Below, piece by piece: positions 7,152 to 15,582 of a DNA stretch of 25,100 nt (position 1 is its first letter; each line of letters opens with the position of its first letter). Position numbers and translations under genes: made by a program. Below the pieces are notes generated by a model. It saw nothing but the letters and a program-made list of their open reading frames with translations, was not told the DNA's origin and ran no database searches. The DNA is from Candidatus Saccharimonadota bacterium (GTDB lineage: Bacteria; Patescibacteriota; Saccharimonadia; Saccharimonadales; SLHW01). The DNA lies in the NCBI GenBank assembly GCA_007135955.1, contig SLHW01000004.1, positions 1-25,100 on the forward strand, written 5' to 3'.

Positions 7152-7418
7152 ATGGCAGTAAACATTACTCCACTTGCTGACTACGTGCTAGCCGAGCAAG
7201 AAGAAGTCGAGACCAAAACCGCCAGCGGTTTATACGTAATGGAAAAGTCTCAAGAGAAGCCAAAAATTGCCAAGGTGTTGGCAGTTGGACCAGATGCAAA
7301 AACAATCAAAAAAGGTGACCGAATTTACTACAAAACATACAGTACTAACGATATTGAGCATGACGGCAAAGACTATTTGCTGATCAAGCAAGAAGATATT
7401 TTAGCAACAGTCAAATAA
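7152..7418 (+). CDS. groES: Co-chaperonin GroES
   Basis: Forms the heptameric lid on GroEL. The 88-residue protein (E. coli has 97) shows the opening ITPLADYVLAEQ, the mobile loop EVETKTASGLYV around residues 16-27 that contacts GroEL, the VLAVGP turn, GDRIYYKTY and the ending YLLIKQEDILATVK. Strong SD AGGAGG lies 9-14 bases before the ATG at 7152. It is the first gene of the groESL operon, repressed through two CIRCE elements, and groEL follows after 24 bases. Confidence 0.97.
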   Translation: MAVNITPLADYVLAEQEEVETKTASGLYVMEKSQEKPKIAKVLAVGPDAKTIKKGDRIYYKTYSTNDIEHDGKDYLLIKQEDILATVK

Positions 7419-7442
7419 CCAACTAGGAGGCGATAAAAAGTT

Positions 7443-9098
7443 ATGGGAAAGAAAGTATTTTATGATGAGGATGCCCGTCGACGTGTACTCGGTGGCGCAG
7501 AAATTCTCTATGATGCAGTAAAGACAACTATGGGGCCGAAGGGCCGCAATGCAGTAATCAGCAAGAGCTATGGTAACCCAACCGTCACTCATGATGGTGT
7601 AACCGTAGCTAAGGGTGTTGATATCGAAGACGTCGATGACGAAACGCTTGGTTACAAGGTTGGTGCAGAACTTATTAAGCAGGCTGCCAACAAAATGAAT
7701 GATGTGGCTGGTGATGGTACCACTACTGTTACAGTATTGACCTACCATATACTATCTGAGGCTAATAAGTTGATCGCCGCTGGTCACAACCCGATGCAGC
7801 TACGAAAGGGTCTTGAAAAAGCTGCTCATGATGTCATTGTTGAGCTTGGCAAACAAGCCGAAGACATCAAGGCCAAGAAAAAGCGAGTTGCAGAGGTTGC
7901 TACTATTTCAGCTGGTGATAGTCAAATCGGTGAACTCATCGCTGATGTAATCGACAAGGTCGGCAAAGACGGCGTCGTAACTGTCGAAGAGGGTCAGAGT
8001 CTTGAGCTTGAGAGCGAAGTAGTTGAGGGCTTTACCTTTGATCGTGGTTTCGTGAGTCCATACATGGCAACTGACACAACCCGCATGGAAGCAACCTATG
8101 ATAAGCCAGCAGTTGTCATCACCGATAAGAAGGTTAGTTCAATCCAAGACATCTTGCCGCTACTCGAAAAGCTGGTACAAGCTGGCAAAAAAGACGTACT
8201 GCTAATTGCTGAAGACGTTGAAGGCGACGCTCTGGCCAACCTCGTACTCAACCGCTTGAAGGGTACTTTTAATTGTGTAGCTGTCAAAGCTCCAGCTTTT
8301 GGTGATCGACGCAAAGATATCTTGCAAGATATTGCTATTTTGACTGGCGCGACGGTCATTACCGAAGACCAGGGCCACAGCTTTGAAACTGCTGATATGG
8401 ATATGGTTGGTTCAGCTCGTAAGGTTATCGTTGATAAAGACGAGACAACCGTTATCGAAGGTGCTGGTGATGTGCTCGAGCTTGACGCTCGAATCAAGCA
8501 AATTACTGCACAGGCTGACCAGGCAACCAGTGAATACGACAAAGAAAACCTCGAGAAGCGTCGTGCAGCATTATCTGGTAAAGTTGCCGTCATCAAAGTT
8601 GGTGGTGCAACCGAGACCGAGATTGAAGAAAAGAAATACCGAGTTGACGATGCAGTTGCGGCTGTTAAGGCAGCCCTTGATGAAGGTATCGTGCCAGGTG
8701 GTGGCGTGACCTTGATTAACCTCGCAAAGGGTATCAAGGTGCAAGAAAACGATACTGCCGCCGCTGGCGCACAATTACTTAAGAGTGCACTCGATCAGCC
8801 ATTTAGAATCTTGCTGACCAACGCCGGCATCAATGCTGACGAATGGTTGCCGCAGGTGAAGAAGGGTAAAGCAGGGCAGGGTGTTGACGTGAACAGCCCT
8901 GATAAGCTCGTTGATCTCAAGTCAGCTGGTATCATTGACCCAGCCCGTGTTACCAAAGAAGCAATTCAAAACGCAGCCTCGATAGCTGGAACAGCTATGA
9001 CTATGGGTGCGCTCGTCGTAGAAGTACCAGCAAAAGAATCTGCTGATGCTGGTGGCGGAGGTGGCATGCCAGGCATGGGCGGCATGGGCATGATGTAA
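7443..9098 (+). CDS. groEL: Chaperonin GroEL
   Basis: ATP-driven folding chamber of two heptameric rings, in the cytoplasm. Length of 551 residues is normal. TTMGPKGRNAV, HDGVTVAKG and the nucleotide-binding DVAGDGTTTVTVL are near the N-terminus; the apical domain has FDRGFVSPYM and KDILQDIAILTG; the equatorial domain returns with GIVPGGGVTL and GVDVNS. The C-terminus is the usual Gly-Met tail (GGGGGMPGMGGMGMM). SD AGGAGG is 12 bases upstream. It is co-transcribed with groES and ends at a clear terminator 32 bases later. Confidence 0.99.
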   Translation: MGKKVFYDEDARRRVLGGAEILYDAVKTTMGPKGRNAVISKSYGNPTVTHDGVTVAKGVDIEDVDDETLGYKVGAELIKQAANKMNDVAGDGTTTVTVLTYHILSEANKLIAAGHNPMQLRKGLEKAAHDVIVELGKQAEDIKAKKKRVAEVATISAGDSQIGELIADVIDKVGKDGVVTVEEGQSLELESEVVEGFTFDRGFVSPYMATDTTRMEATYDKPAVVITDKKVSSIQDILPLLEKLVQAGKKDVLLIAEDVEGDALANLVLNRLKGTFNCVAVKAPAFGDRRKDILQDIAILTGATVITEDQGHSFETADMDMVGSARKVIVDKDETTVIEGAGDVLELDARIKQITAQADQATSEYDKENLEKRRAALSGKVAVIKVGGATETEIEEKKYRVDDAVAAVKAALDEGIVPGGGVTLINLAKGIKVQENDTAAAGAQLLKSALDQPFRILLTNAGINADEWLPQVKKGKAGQGVDVNSPDKLVDLKSAGIIDPARVTKEAIQNAASIAGTAMTMGALVVEVPAKESADAGGGGGMPGMGGMGMM

Positions 9099-9129
9099 GA
9101 AAGTATATCTGAGCGCATACCTCAGAAGG

Positions 9130-9156
9130 CGGCCTGGTATTTATCAGGCCGTTTTT
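9130..9156 (+). terminator. Rho-independent terminator of groESL
   Basis: Stem CGGCCTG (9130-9136) and CAGGCCG (9145-9151), eight-base loop, followed directly by TTTTT (9152-9156). Confidence 0.93.
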
Positions 9157-9183
9157 GATAAGCATAAAAAATATACGAATTAA

Positions 9184-9212
9184 TTGCCGATTGTGCCAGT
9201 ATGTAGTATGAT
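9184..9212 (+). promoter_or_regulatory. Promoter of the LPRTG membrane-protein gene
   Basis: TTGCCG (9184-9189), 17 bases, TATGAT (9207-9212). A leader of about 23 bases contains an SD (GAGGAG, 9228-9233) about 9 bases before the ATG, so this gene is not leaderless. Confidence 0.7.
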
Positions 9213-9242
9213 AGTTACAATTCATAAGAGGAGTAACAGGGT

Positions 9243-9650
9243 ATGGCATTATTTCGGCGTAACAAAGAGCAAGATGTTTTACCAGACGAGGTAAAGGATT
9301 ACTATAAGGCAGAGCAGCGCGAACGTATGGGTATGGCATGGCTGGTTGCGGCCGGTGGATTTTTAGTAACCATTGCTATTGTACTAGGCCTGTTCTTTGC
9401 AGGTCGCTGGGCTTATACAACGTTCTTCTCAGATGATACAACCACTCCAGTGAGCGAAGTCGAAGAGATCGATGCAAATGAGGATGAGCTTCCATCAGCA
9501 ACTGATACTACAGACCAAAATGCAAACGATGAAGATCAGCCGACAGACCAGCAAGACCAAAACGACGATGCTACTGTTGACGAGCGGCCAAGTGAGCGTA
9601 CAGCAGATGACGATACAGAGCTACCACGTACTGGCCCAGTCGCTGAATAG
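9243..9650 (+). CDS. Single-span membrane protein ending in LPRTG, 135 aa
   Basis: Function unknown. The first 30 residues are charged (cytoplasmic side), followed by one membrane segment at about 32-56 (MAWLVAAGGFLVTIAIVLGLFF), then about 75 residues rich in D, E, T, Q and N with no predicted fold, which should lie outside the cell. The protein ends ELPRTGPVAE, so a perfect LPxTG sortase motif (127-131) is present, but without the hydrophobic segment and basic tail that normally follow it. SD GAGGAG precedes the ATG. Monocistronic: own promoter and a shared terminator with the convergent gene. Either an atypical sortase substrate or a stalk protein with a chance motif. Confidence 0.75.
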   Translation: MALFRRNKEQDVLPDEVKDYYKAEQRERMGMAWLVAAGGFLVTIAIVLGLFFAGRWAYTTFFSDDTTTPVSEVEEIDANEDELPSATDTTDQNANDEDQPTDQQDQNDDATVDERPSERTADDDTELPRTGPVAE

Positions 9651-9675
9651 CTTGCTATCTTCAAGAACAGTCAAA

Positions 9676-9697
9676 ACCCGCTAAAAAACTAGCGGGT
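9676..9697. terminator. Bidirectional terminator
   Basis: Perfect eight-base-pair stem ACCCGCTA (9676-9683) and TAGCGGGT (9690-9697) with a six-base loop, between two convergent genes. On the minus strand it is followed by TTTTGA, on the plus strand by CTTTA, so it works better leftwards. Confidence 0.8.
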
Positions 9698-9738
9698 CTT
9701 TAAATGCTTACTGCGATGATTTTTTTCGCTAATTTGAC

Positions 9739-10266
9739 CTAGGCCGCCTGAGGGTGATCTTGATTATCGTCAGCTTTAGTAAAGTAGTTGATCTCGTTTA
9801 CGATATCGAGCAGCGCTTGGGCGCGGACTTTTTCGTCTTCGATTTGTCGAGCTGCTTCGTAGGCTTCTTTGATTAGTCCGTGATTGTCTGATGCTTGGAT
9901 AATCCGCATCGTGGTATGGAACTTCTCTTCGGGGTCTTGTTCTAGTTGGCCAACTAGAGGGCTGAGTTCTTGTAGAGCTTGTTGCTTGATAGTAATGAGT
10001 TCATTATCGCTAATAATTGGGTCATTTGGAGTACTGCTAGCAGGAGAAGCTGGACTGGCAGCTAAGTTTGCCTGAGTAGTGTCGTCATCGTCGCTAGATG
10101 ACAGTGAGCCGCTACCAGCTGGCTGGTCATCAAAGACCGATTCATATGCTGGCTTAGGGTTAAAATCGTGATCCGGCGGCGGTGCTGCTGGATTAGATTG
10201 TTGTACTTGGTTTGGTGCCTGGTTGTCACCTTGTTGCTGGTTTTGATCGTTCGGTTGATCGAACAT
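9739..10266 (-). CDS. Hypothetical protein with Q/N/P-rich N-terminus, 175 aa
   Basis: Not assigned to a known family. Residues 1-85 are low complexity (Q, N, P, D, S, A) and probably disordered. Residues 88-165 are predicted mostly helical (ITIKQQALQELSPLVGQLEQ, then EAYEAARQIEDEKVRAQALL) and form a compact, soluble domain. No membrane segment, signal peptide or catalytic motif is evident. ATG at 10264-10266 with a G-rich SD (GGGGGTG) 4 bases upstream. It is divergent from the PGI/PMI gene, with overlapping promoters, and convergent with the LPRTG gene. Codon use fits its neighbours, so it is probably a lineage-specific core protein. Confidence 0.75.
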   Translation of the reverse strand: MFDQPNDQNQQQGDNQAPNQVQQSNPAAPPPDHDFNPKPAYESVFDDQPAGSGSLSSSDDDDTTQANLAASPASPASSTPNDPIISDNELITIKQQALQELSPLVGQLEQDPEEKFHTTMRIIQASDNHGLIKEAYEAARQIEDEKVRAQALLDIVNEINYFTKADDNQDHPQAA

Positions 10267-10285
10267 GCCACCCCCTTGTTATTGA

Positions 10286-10316
10286 TTGTTCATATATACT
10301 ACTGCTAGATAGTATA
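10286..10316. promoter_or_regulatory. Overlapping divergent promoters
   Basis: Rightwards: TTGTTC (10286-10291), 18 bases, TAGTAT (10310-10315), serving the isomerase gene. Leftwards: TATACT on the minus strand (10311-10316), serving the 9739 gene. The two -10s share an inverted repeat TATACTA (10295-10301) and TAGTATA (10310-10316), so the two genes may compete for polymerase. Confidence 0.4.
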
Positions 10317-10342
10317 AACCATAACCTGGATGGAGGAAATAC

Positions 10343-11398
10343 GTGACAGCACTAGATGATATAAAAATGATTCACCAGCGAGATAAAAGTGATGCACTCG
10401 GTATAGCAGAAAAACAACACACTCAGCTTCGTCATGTGTTCGAGGTAGATAATTCGTCAATTGACTTTAGCGCAGTAAAAAATATCGTGTATGTTGGCAT
10501 GGGCGGCTCGGCACTCGCAGCTGAGCTATTTTTTTCTTGGCCAGAAAAAACAGTACCTTTCGAGATAAGGAAATCATATACCGCACCAGCACATACTGGA
10601 GCAGGCACACTAGTTATTGCCTCAAGTTATTCTGGCAACACCGAAGAAACACTGAGTGCGTTTGAGGATGCTCGAAAAAAAGGAGCTCAGCTCGTAGTGA
10701 TAACCTCGAGTGGTGAGCTGGAGAGTTTGGCTAGTAAGCATGGCGCACCAGTGTATAAAATTCCAGCTGGCTATCAGCCTCGTATGGCAACACTCTACGG
10801 GCTTCGTGCTTTAGCAACGCTGTTTGACGGTACTGCCCTAGTGACAGAAAAGAATCTCATAATTCAGTTAGATGCCGCTGCCGATAGCCTCGAGGCGGCC
10901 GTCAAGCAGTTACGCCCAGACGTTGCCACTAAAGAGAACTTTGCCAAGCAACTAGCACTCGAGCTTATTGGAAATTCAATTGTTGTCTATGCCGGCGCAG
11001 CATTCTACCCAGCAGCCTACAAGTGGAAAATTAGCTTTAACGAAAATGCTAAAACTGTCGCTTGGTGTAACCAATATCCGGAGTTTAATCATAATGAATT
11101 TTTGGGCTGGACGAGTCATCCCGTCGAAAAGCCGTACAAAGTGATTAATCTGCTCTCGAGCTTCGAGCATGAACGAGTTAACCTGCGGTTTGAAATATCC
11201 GAGAAGCTACTTTCCGGTAAAAAGCCTGCTGCTGAAGTGGTTATGGCTCAGGGTGATAGCTTATTGGAGCAACTACTTTGGACAGTGCAGCTTGGCGATT
11301 TTGTGAGTCTATACGTTGCTCTACTGAACGGCCTTGATCCAACCCCAGTCGACATAATCGAAAAGCTCAAACAAGAATTAAAGAAAGCCGACGGTTAA
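10343..11398 (+). CDS. Bifunctional phosphoglucose/phosphomannose isomerase
   Basis: Interconverts glucose-6-phosphate or mannose-6-phosphate with fructose-6-phosphate. Two SIS domains: the first has YVGMGGSALAAEL (50-62) and ASSYSGNTEETL (93-104), which bind the sugar phosphate, and YQPRMATLYGLRAL (143-156). The second contains the family's NQYPEFNHNEFLGW with the catalytic Glu and His. Length of 351 residues fits the bacterial/archaeal PGI/PMI family rather than classical Pgi (about 550). GTG start at 10343 with SD GGAGG 7 bases upstream. No sugar-pathway partner is adjacent. Confidence 0.9.
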   Translation: MTALDDIKMIHQRDKSDALGIAEKQHTQLRHVFEVDNSSIDFSAVKNIVYVGMGGSALAAELFFSWPEKTVPFEIRKSYTAPAHTGAGTLVIASSYSGNTEETLSAFEDARKKGAQLVVITSSGELESLASKHGAPVYKIPAGYQPRMATLYGLRALATLFDGTALVTEKNLIIQLDAAADSLEAAVKQLRPDVATKENFAKQLALELIGNSIVVYAGAAFYPAAYKWKISFNENAKTVAWCNQYPEFNHNEFLGWTSHPVEKPYKVINLLSSFEHERVNLRFEISEKLLSGKKPAAEVVMAQGDSLLEQLLWTVQLGDFVSLYVALLNGLDPTPVDIIEKLKQELKKADG

Positions 11399-11427
11399 AG
11401 TAACCACCTTTTGAGAAGTAATTAGGG

Positions 11428-11955
11428 TTAGATAGGTTGCGACTTAAAGCCGAGCCGGTAGCCAATATAGCTCATTAAAAAATGCAGTCCCGTGTAGGTT
11501 AGAATAATAGCGATAAATCCACCAATCGATAACCATGAGCTAATCAGGGGATAGCTTACTAGTAGGCCGCCTACAATATAGTCGGTTTGATCGACTGGCA
11601 CCCAGGGCGCACCAGATGGCAAGCGGCGTTGCCTCTTGAAAAAGCTAGCAATAGCATCACCAAGTAATGCGCCCAGCCCCAACAAGCCACCCAGCAGCAT
11701 TGCTTGAGCAAGTGATGTGACATAGGGCAAATAGATAAAGTATTGAAGTGCTGCAAACAAACTTGCAAATACTACACCAGACAGCAATCCGCGCCAGGTT
11801 TTGTGTGGACCAAAGACGCGCACCCCACGCCAGGAAGCGTTAAAATCCATTGGGGTGTTCCATTGATTGACTAAGGGGATTTTGTTGACTAAAACTGGTG
11901 CCATGTTGGCAATACCAGCCGGCAAGAAGAGCCAGAGTACAGCGAGAATTGTCAT
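11428..11955 (-). CDS. CarS-like CDP-lipid synthase (CDP-archaeol synthase family)
   Basis: Integral membrane protein of the CarS/DUF46 family, which activates a lipid alcohol phosphate with CTP to give a CDP-lipid. The family signatures are visible: FGPHKTWRG (about 48-56), GDAIASFFKRQRRLPSGAPW (about 100-119) and PVDQTDYIVGG. Four or five hydrophobic segments cover most of its 175 residues. Characterised members make CDP-archaeol in archaea; in a bacterium the likely substrate is a phosphatidic-acid-like lipid, but this is inferred. The ATG overlaps the stop of the PHP gene (ATGA, 11952-11955) and the CDP-alcohol transferase that would use the product is two genes upstream. Confidence 0.88.
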   Translation of the reverse strand: MTILAVLWLFLPAGIANMAPVLVNKIPLVNQWNTPMDFNASWRGVRVFGPHKTWRGLLSGVVFASLFAALQYFIYLPYVTSLAQAMLLGGLLGLGALLGDAIASFFKRQRRLPSGAPWVPVDQTDYIVGGLLVSYPLISSWLSIGGFIAIILTYTGLHFLMSYIGYRLGFKSQPI

Positions 11956-12608
11956 GCTCGGGTGAACCTCTTGCGTAAGCGGTGAAATTTCGGGTAGAGC
12001 AAGGAAACCAGTGAGGGGCGATCAGTGATAAGTTTTGCTGATGACATCAGTGATAGCAGAGTATCTTTAGTTGGTATTTCACGCAATAGTGTGTAGGTTT
12101 TGCCGACCCCTCGAATCCCGTGAGCATCACTACTGGCAGCTCCAGGAATGTGGTTCAGTCGTGCCCAAACTACTGTTTTTTCTGAGCGGTTTTGTAAAAA
12201 AGCCCGTCCGTTACACGTTTCGATAATGTCGACAGCATCTCTGTTTTGAACCAGGGTAGCTTCATCAATTCCGTGTCGGATGGTCTCAAAAGGATGGGGG
12301 ATATAGACGATAGCTCCTTGTTCTTTTATGAGTCGGATGGTCTTTTTCATAGATAAGCCACTAGGTATCGGCTTAGTGAGAAAAAGCCCAATAACCTCAC
12401 CTTCTTCTGCTAAGATTTCTTCTCCGACGATAACTTTATCACCGAACTCCTCATGGAGTTGTTGTGCTATTCGAATCTTGTTGTGATCAGTAATTGCGAC
12501 ACAATCTAGTTGACCACTTTCAAGTATCTGACGATACTGTTCAAACGATATACCGCCATCATGAGAATCGTTGGAGTGAGTGTGAAAATCAACTTTTTTA
12601 TAGTCCAT
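11952..12608 (-). CDS. PHP-domain metal-dependent phosphoesterase
   Basis: PHP-superfamily hydrolase of 218 residues. Metal ligands are all present: H9 and H11 in DFHTHSNDSHDG, D41-H42 in ITDHN, E63/E64 in VGEE, H105 in PHPFE, E130, and D161 and H163 in SDAHG. Related proteins remove phosphates from small molecules or nucleotides; the substrate here is unknown. It is soluble apart from a basic tail (FHRLRKRFTRA). The gene lies between CDP-alcohol transferase (7 bases upstream) and CarS (4-base overlap), so it may remove a phosphate from a phosphatidyl-head-group intermediate, as a phosphatidylglycerophosphatase would. That role is inferred from position only. Confidence 0.88.
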   Translation of the reverse strand: MDYKKVDFHTHSNDSHDGGISFEQYRQILESGQLDCVAITDHNKIRIAQQLHEEFGDKVIVGEEILAEEGEVIGLFLTKPIPSGLSMKKTIRLIKEQGAIVYIPHPFETIRHGIDEATLVQNRDAVDIIETCNGRAFLQNRSEKTVVWARLNHIPGAASSDAHGIRGVGKTYTLLREIPTKDTLLSLMSSAKLITDRPSLVSLLYPKFHRLRKRFTRA

Positions 12609-12615
12609 AGTCTAC

Positions 12616-13260
12616 TCAGGTACTGTTTGATATTTTTCGCTGGATTCGCAGCAAGCGGTCAAAGGTTGTGTAGGTTGAGAGCAGCGTAATAATTACTAGC
12701 GCTGGCAGAAGTTGATTTACGAGTAGCCCGATAACTAGTACTGTCATCCGTACCTCAAAGCGCATCACACCATCGGCGAACAAACGATTGATTTGTGATG
12801 GACTCAAATTGCTACTACTGACTGCAGTTTCACCTTTGGCCTTGACGTAGCTTACCGATAGGCTGGCACCACAAGCGGCAACTGCCCAAACTGCTCCAAT
12901 TGGATTGGCCAGCGTCACGGCATAGTATGCCGCACCAATATAGAGAAATATCTCTTTTACCCGATCGGTGCTTGCATCAAGTAGCATGCCAGCAGCTGAG
13001 TCGCTTTTTTGGACACGAGCTAATGCGCCATCAAGTGCATCAAATAAACCAAATATTACTAAGAGTACCGCTGCAAAGTAAAAGCTCCCAACTGCGATCA
13101 GTAATGCTATCGGTATATGCATGAGTAGTCCGATGTAGGTAATATGGTTGGGCTTGATTGCTCCTTTAGAGGTAGCATTTAGCCACTTGGCAATCTTGTC
13201 CATTTGAGCACGGACGCTATCGCGGATGGTATCGAGTAGTTTTACGCTATTGAGCGCCAT
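12616..13260 (-). CDS. CDP-alcohol phosphatidyltransferase
   Basis: Membrane enzyme that replaces CMP in a CDP-lipid with an alcohol such as glycerol-3-phosphate or inositol-phosphate. The family signature DG-x2-AR-x8-G-x3-D-x3-D is complete in DGALARVQKSDSAAGMLLDASTD (split here: DGALARVQKSDS and AAGMLLDASTD, about residues 76-98). Several hydrophobic spans follow. It has 214 residues, normal for the family. The specific head group cannot be read from the sequence. It follows the FMN reductase stop by 19 bases without a clear SD, and is followed by PHP and CarS genes, giving a compact lipid-synthesis unit. Confidence 0.9.
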   Translation of the reverse strand: MALNSVKLLDTIRDSVRAQMDKIAKWLNATSKGAIKPNHITYIGLLMHIPIALLIAVGSFYFAAVLLVIFGLFDALDGALARVQKSDSAAGMLLDASTDRVKEIFLYIGAAYYAVTLANPIGAVWAVAACGASLSVSYVKAKGETAVSSSNLSPSQINRLFADGVMRFEVRMTVLVIGLLVNQLLPALVIITLLSTYTTFDRLLRIQRKISNST

Positions 13261-13279
13261 TGGGGTAGTTGGTTAGTGC

Positions 13280-13843
13280 TTAACTTTCCTTTAGTTTGCT
13301 GGCAATCATGCGGTGTTCACTAAGCAGATTATTTAGCGCAGTATTGATTGCGTCGTCGTTGACGTTACCGTCTTTGGTTAGTTTATCAGTTATGTGGGCA
13401 ATATGTACGGCTGCTGGCAAGGGTAGTAACTTTACCCCAAGCGCCATTAATCGTAGCTGTTCGGCAGCTCGAGCGCCAGCAATTTGACCAGTGCTATAAC
13501 TGATGATACTCATTGGCTTATAGTTCCAGCCTTGCCAAGCGTAATCAATTGCGTTTTTGATGGTGGCTGGTGGGCCGTGGTTATATTCTGGTGTTACAAA
13601 AATAAACCCATCAGCACTCGCTACCTGTTTGCCCCACTTCACACCTTCAGGATGATGGAATTCGTCATCACTAAGACTACCGACTGATTTTGGTTCATCA
13701 TAAAAGGGAAGTTGCACGTCACGTAAATCGACTATTTCGTATTCGGTATCGTCTTGGGGAGTCAATGTTTTTTGTAGCCAGGCTTTTACGCGTTGGCCAT
13801 TGCGGTTTACACGGGTGCTGCCGATAATAACTAATAATTTCAC
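13280..13843 (-). CDS. NAD(P)H-dependent FMN reductase family protein
   Basis: Flavodoxin-like oxidoreductase of 188 residues. The phosphate-binding loop GSTRVNRNGQ follows the first strand KLLVIIGS; FVTPEYNHGPPATIKNAIDY is the family's FMN-contact and dimer motif. It reduces FMN, quinones or azo compounds with NAD(P)H; the physiological substrate is unknown. I chose the GTG at 13841-13843, preceded by AGAGAGGCGAGA; an upstream ATG at 13900 gives a 19-residue extension that is not expected in the family. It is the first gene of the minus-strand unit and divergent from argS. Confidence 0.87.
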   Translation of the reverse strand: MKLLVIIGSTRVNRNGQRVKAWLQKTLTPQDDTEYEIVDLRDVQLPFYDEPKSVGSLSDDEFHHPEGVKWGKQVASADGFIFVTPEYNHGPPATIKNAIDYAWQGWNYKPMSIISYSTGQIAGARAAEQLRLMALGVKLLPLPAAVHIAHITDKLTKDGNVNDDAINTALNNLLSEHRMIASKLKES

Positions 13844-13912
13844 TTTCTCGCCTCTCTTCTCTGTCTCTAGATTAACACTTATCGTAAATATAGAGAACAC
13901 CTACTCGCCTCC

Positions 13913-13921
13913 TGTTATACT
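13913..13921 (+). promoter_or_regulatory. Extended -10 promoter of argS
   Basis: TG-T-TATACT (TG at 13913-13914, TATACT at 13916-13921): an extended -10. The ATG is 14 bases downstream, so the leader would be about 8 bases and no SD is present. No -35 consensus is seen. Confidence 0.55.
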
Positions 13922-13935
13922 GTTAGCAAGTACTT

Positions 13936-15582
13936 ATGCAAGAGATTCAACGTCATATTCAAGAGGTGTGTCAACGTCTGTTCAGCGTGGAAGTGGTACC
14001 CGAGCTAACTATCCCAGATGAGCAGTTTGGCGATTATGCTACCAACGTCGCAATGCACCTAGCTAGTAGGGTTGGCCAAGCTCCGCGCGCGATTGCTGAA
14101 CAAATTGTTGCTGAGCTAGCAAGCGAAAAAATTGAATCTGCAATGGTTGCGGGGCCGGGCTTTATAAATATCGTTCTGAGTAACGATTCGCTACTTGGGC
14201 TGGCCGAGTCAATCGAAGTAACCACTGATTTGTCCGGAAAAACAATCGTTGCTGAAACCAATAACCCAAACCCATTTAAGGCTATGCACGTTGGGCATGG
14301 CTATAACGCAGTAGCTGCCGATACCATCGCCAATCTACTTGAAAAAGGTGGGGCAAACGTGCACCGCGTTAGTTACCACGGCGATATCGGTGCTCATGTC
14401 GGCAAGAGTATGTACAGCTTGCTGCGTTACGTTGACGGTGACCCGAGTAAGCTCGCTGATATACCTAAGCCAGAACGCAATACTTTTATGTCGCGCATGT
14501 ATGCCGAAGGAGCCAAAGCCTACAAGGAAGACCCGTCTGCAAAACAAGAAATCGACCAGCTCGCCGAACAATCCTTCACCCTGGAGGACGATACCTACAG
14601 GCAAATTTATGAAACGTGCAAAACCTGGAGCTTTGAAGAGATTGATTCGCTGGTTGCTCGTCTAGGTAATCAGCGAATCGAAAAACGTTACCTCGAAAGC
14701 CAAGCCGAAGAGCTAGGTGTACCAATTGTCCGTGACAACGTCGGTAAAGTTTTTATTGAAAGTGACGGCGCACTGGTTTTTCCAGGTGAACAATACGGCA
14801 TATTTGATAATGCGTTTGTTTCATCAAGAGGTCGTGGCCTTTACGGTGCACGAGACCTTGGACTAATGCAGCTAAAACACCAGGATTATCAGCCAGACAA
14901 AAACTACATTGTTACCGCCCATGAGCAAAAAGATTACTTCCGCGGCGTTATCAAGGCAGTTGATTTGTGCTTTCCCGAGCAAAAAGATGTAATTGTAAAC
15001 ATTCCGACAGGCGAACTCACGCTTAAAGGTGGCAAAATGAGCTCACGTTCTGGCGATGTCATAGAGGTTCAAGCGCTATTTGATCAACTGGAGACGGCCT
15101 TAGCCGAGCAAGAATCAAGTGTTACCGATGAAATAGTTCAGGGTGCGATTCGTTATCAATTTCTCAAGCATCGCATCAGCAGCAATGTAGTTTTTGACAT
15201 TAATGAGTCAATCAACACCGTTGGAAACTCAGGTCCATACCTGCAGTATGCGCATTGTCGAGCTCGCTCAATTCTAGAAAAAGTAACTTTTCAACCAGCA
15301 AGCACTGATGCAGTCAATGAACTAGAGCCAGCTGAGCGTAGTTTGTTACGTAAGCTTAGTCATTATTCTTTGGCGGCTACCAAGGCTACCCAGGAGTTGT
15401 CACCTCACATTATTTGTACGTATTTATATGAACTAGCACAGAACTATAACCGATTTTATGAACACAACCGTGTACTTGGCGATGAGCGTGAAGCAATCCG
15501 GTTGCAGTTGGTGAGTCGTTATGCTGAGACGCTAAAAGATGGCTTAGGACTACTCGGTATACCTGCTCCGGAGCACATGTAG
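13936..15582 (+). CDS. argS: Arginyl-tRNA synthetase
   Basis: Charges tRNA-Arg. The 548-residue class I enzyme has an N-terminal Add-1 domain (FGDYATNVAMHLASRVG), the HIGH-like motif as NPFKAMHVGHGYNAV (about 113-127), the KMSKS-like KGGKMSSRSGD near residue 365, and the C-terminal DALR anticodon-binding domain with HIICTYLYELAQNYNRFYE. ATG at 13936 with an extended -10 fourteen bases upstream. It heads a run of eight same-strand genes with gaps of at most 35 bases, so it is likely the first gene of a long operon ending near 21137. Confidence 0.97.
   Translation: MQEIQRHIQEVCQRLFSVEVVPELTIPDEQFGDYATNVAMHLASRVGQAPRAIAEQIVAELASEKIESAMVAGPGFINIVLSNDSLLGLAESIEVTTDLSGKTIVAETNNPNPFKAMHVGHGYNAVAADTIANLLEKGGANVHRVSYHGDIGAHVGKSMYSLLRYVDGDPSKLADIPKPERNTFMSRMYAEGAKAYKEDPSAKQEIDQLAEQSFTLEDDTYRQIYETCKTWSFEEIDSLVARLGNQRIEKRYLESQAEELGVPIVRDNVGKVFIESDGALVFPGEQYGIFDNAFVSSRGRGLYGARDLGLMQLKHQDYQPDKNYIVTAHEQKDYFRGVIKAVDLCFPEQKDVIVNIPTGELTLKGGKMSSRSGDVIEVQALFDQLETALAEQESSVTDEIVQGAIRYQFLKHRISSNVVFDINESINTVGNSGPYLQYAHCRARSILEKVTFQPASTDAVNELEPAERSLLRKLSHYSLAATKATQELSPHIICTYLYELAQNYNRFYEHNRVLGDEREAIRLQLVSRYAETLKDGLGLLGIPAPEHM

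Noticed and set aside
8096..8737. 213-codon open frame antisense to groEL
   Set aside because: It lies fully within groEL, is Ser/Thr/Ala-rich with no domain and has no SD or promoter; it reflects groEL codon use on the opposite strand.
14335..14665. Open frames on both strands inside argS
   Set aside because: Overlap a certain argS; no SD, no domain, and sequences look like frame-shifted argS.
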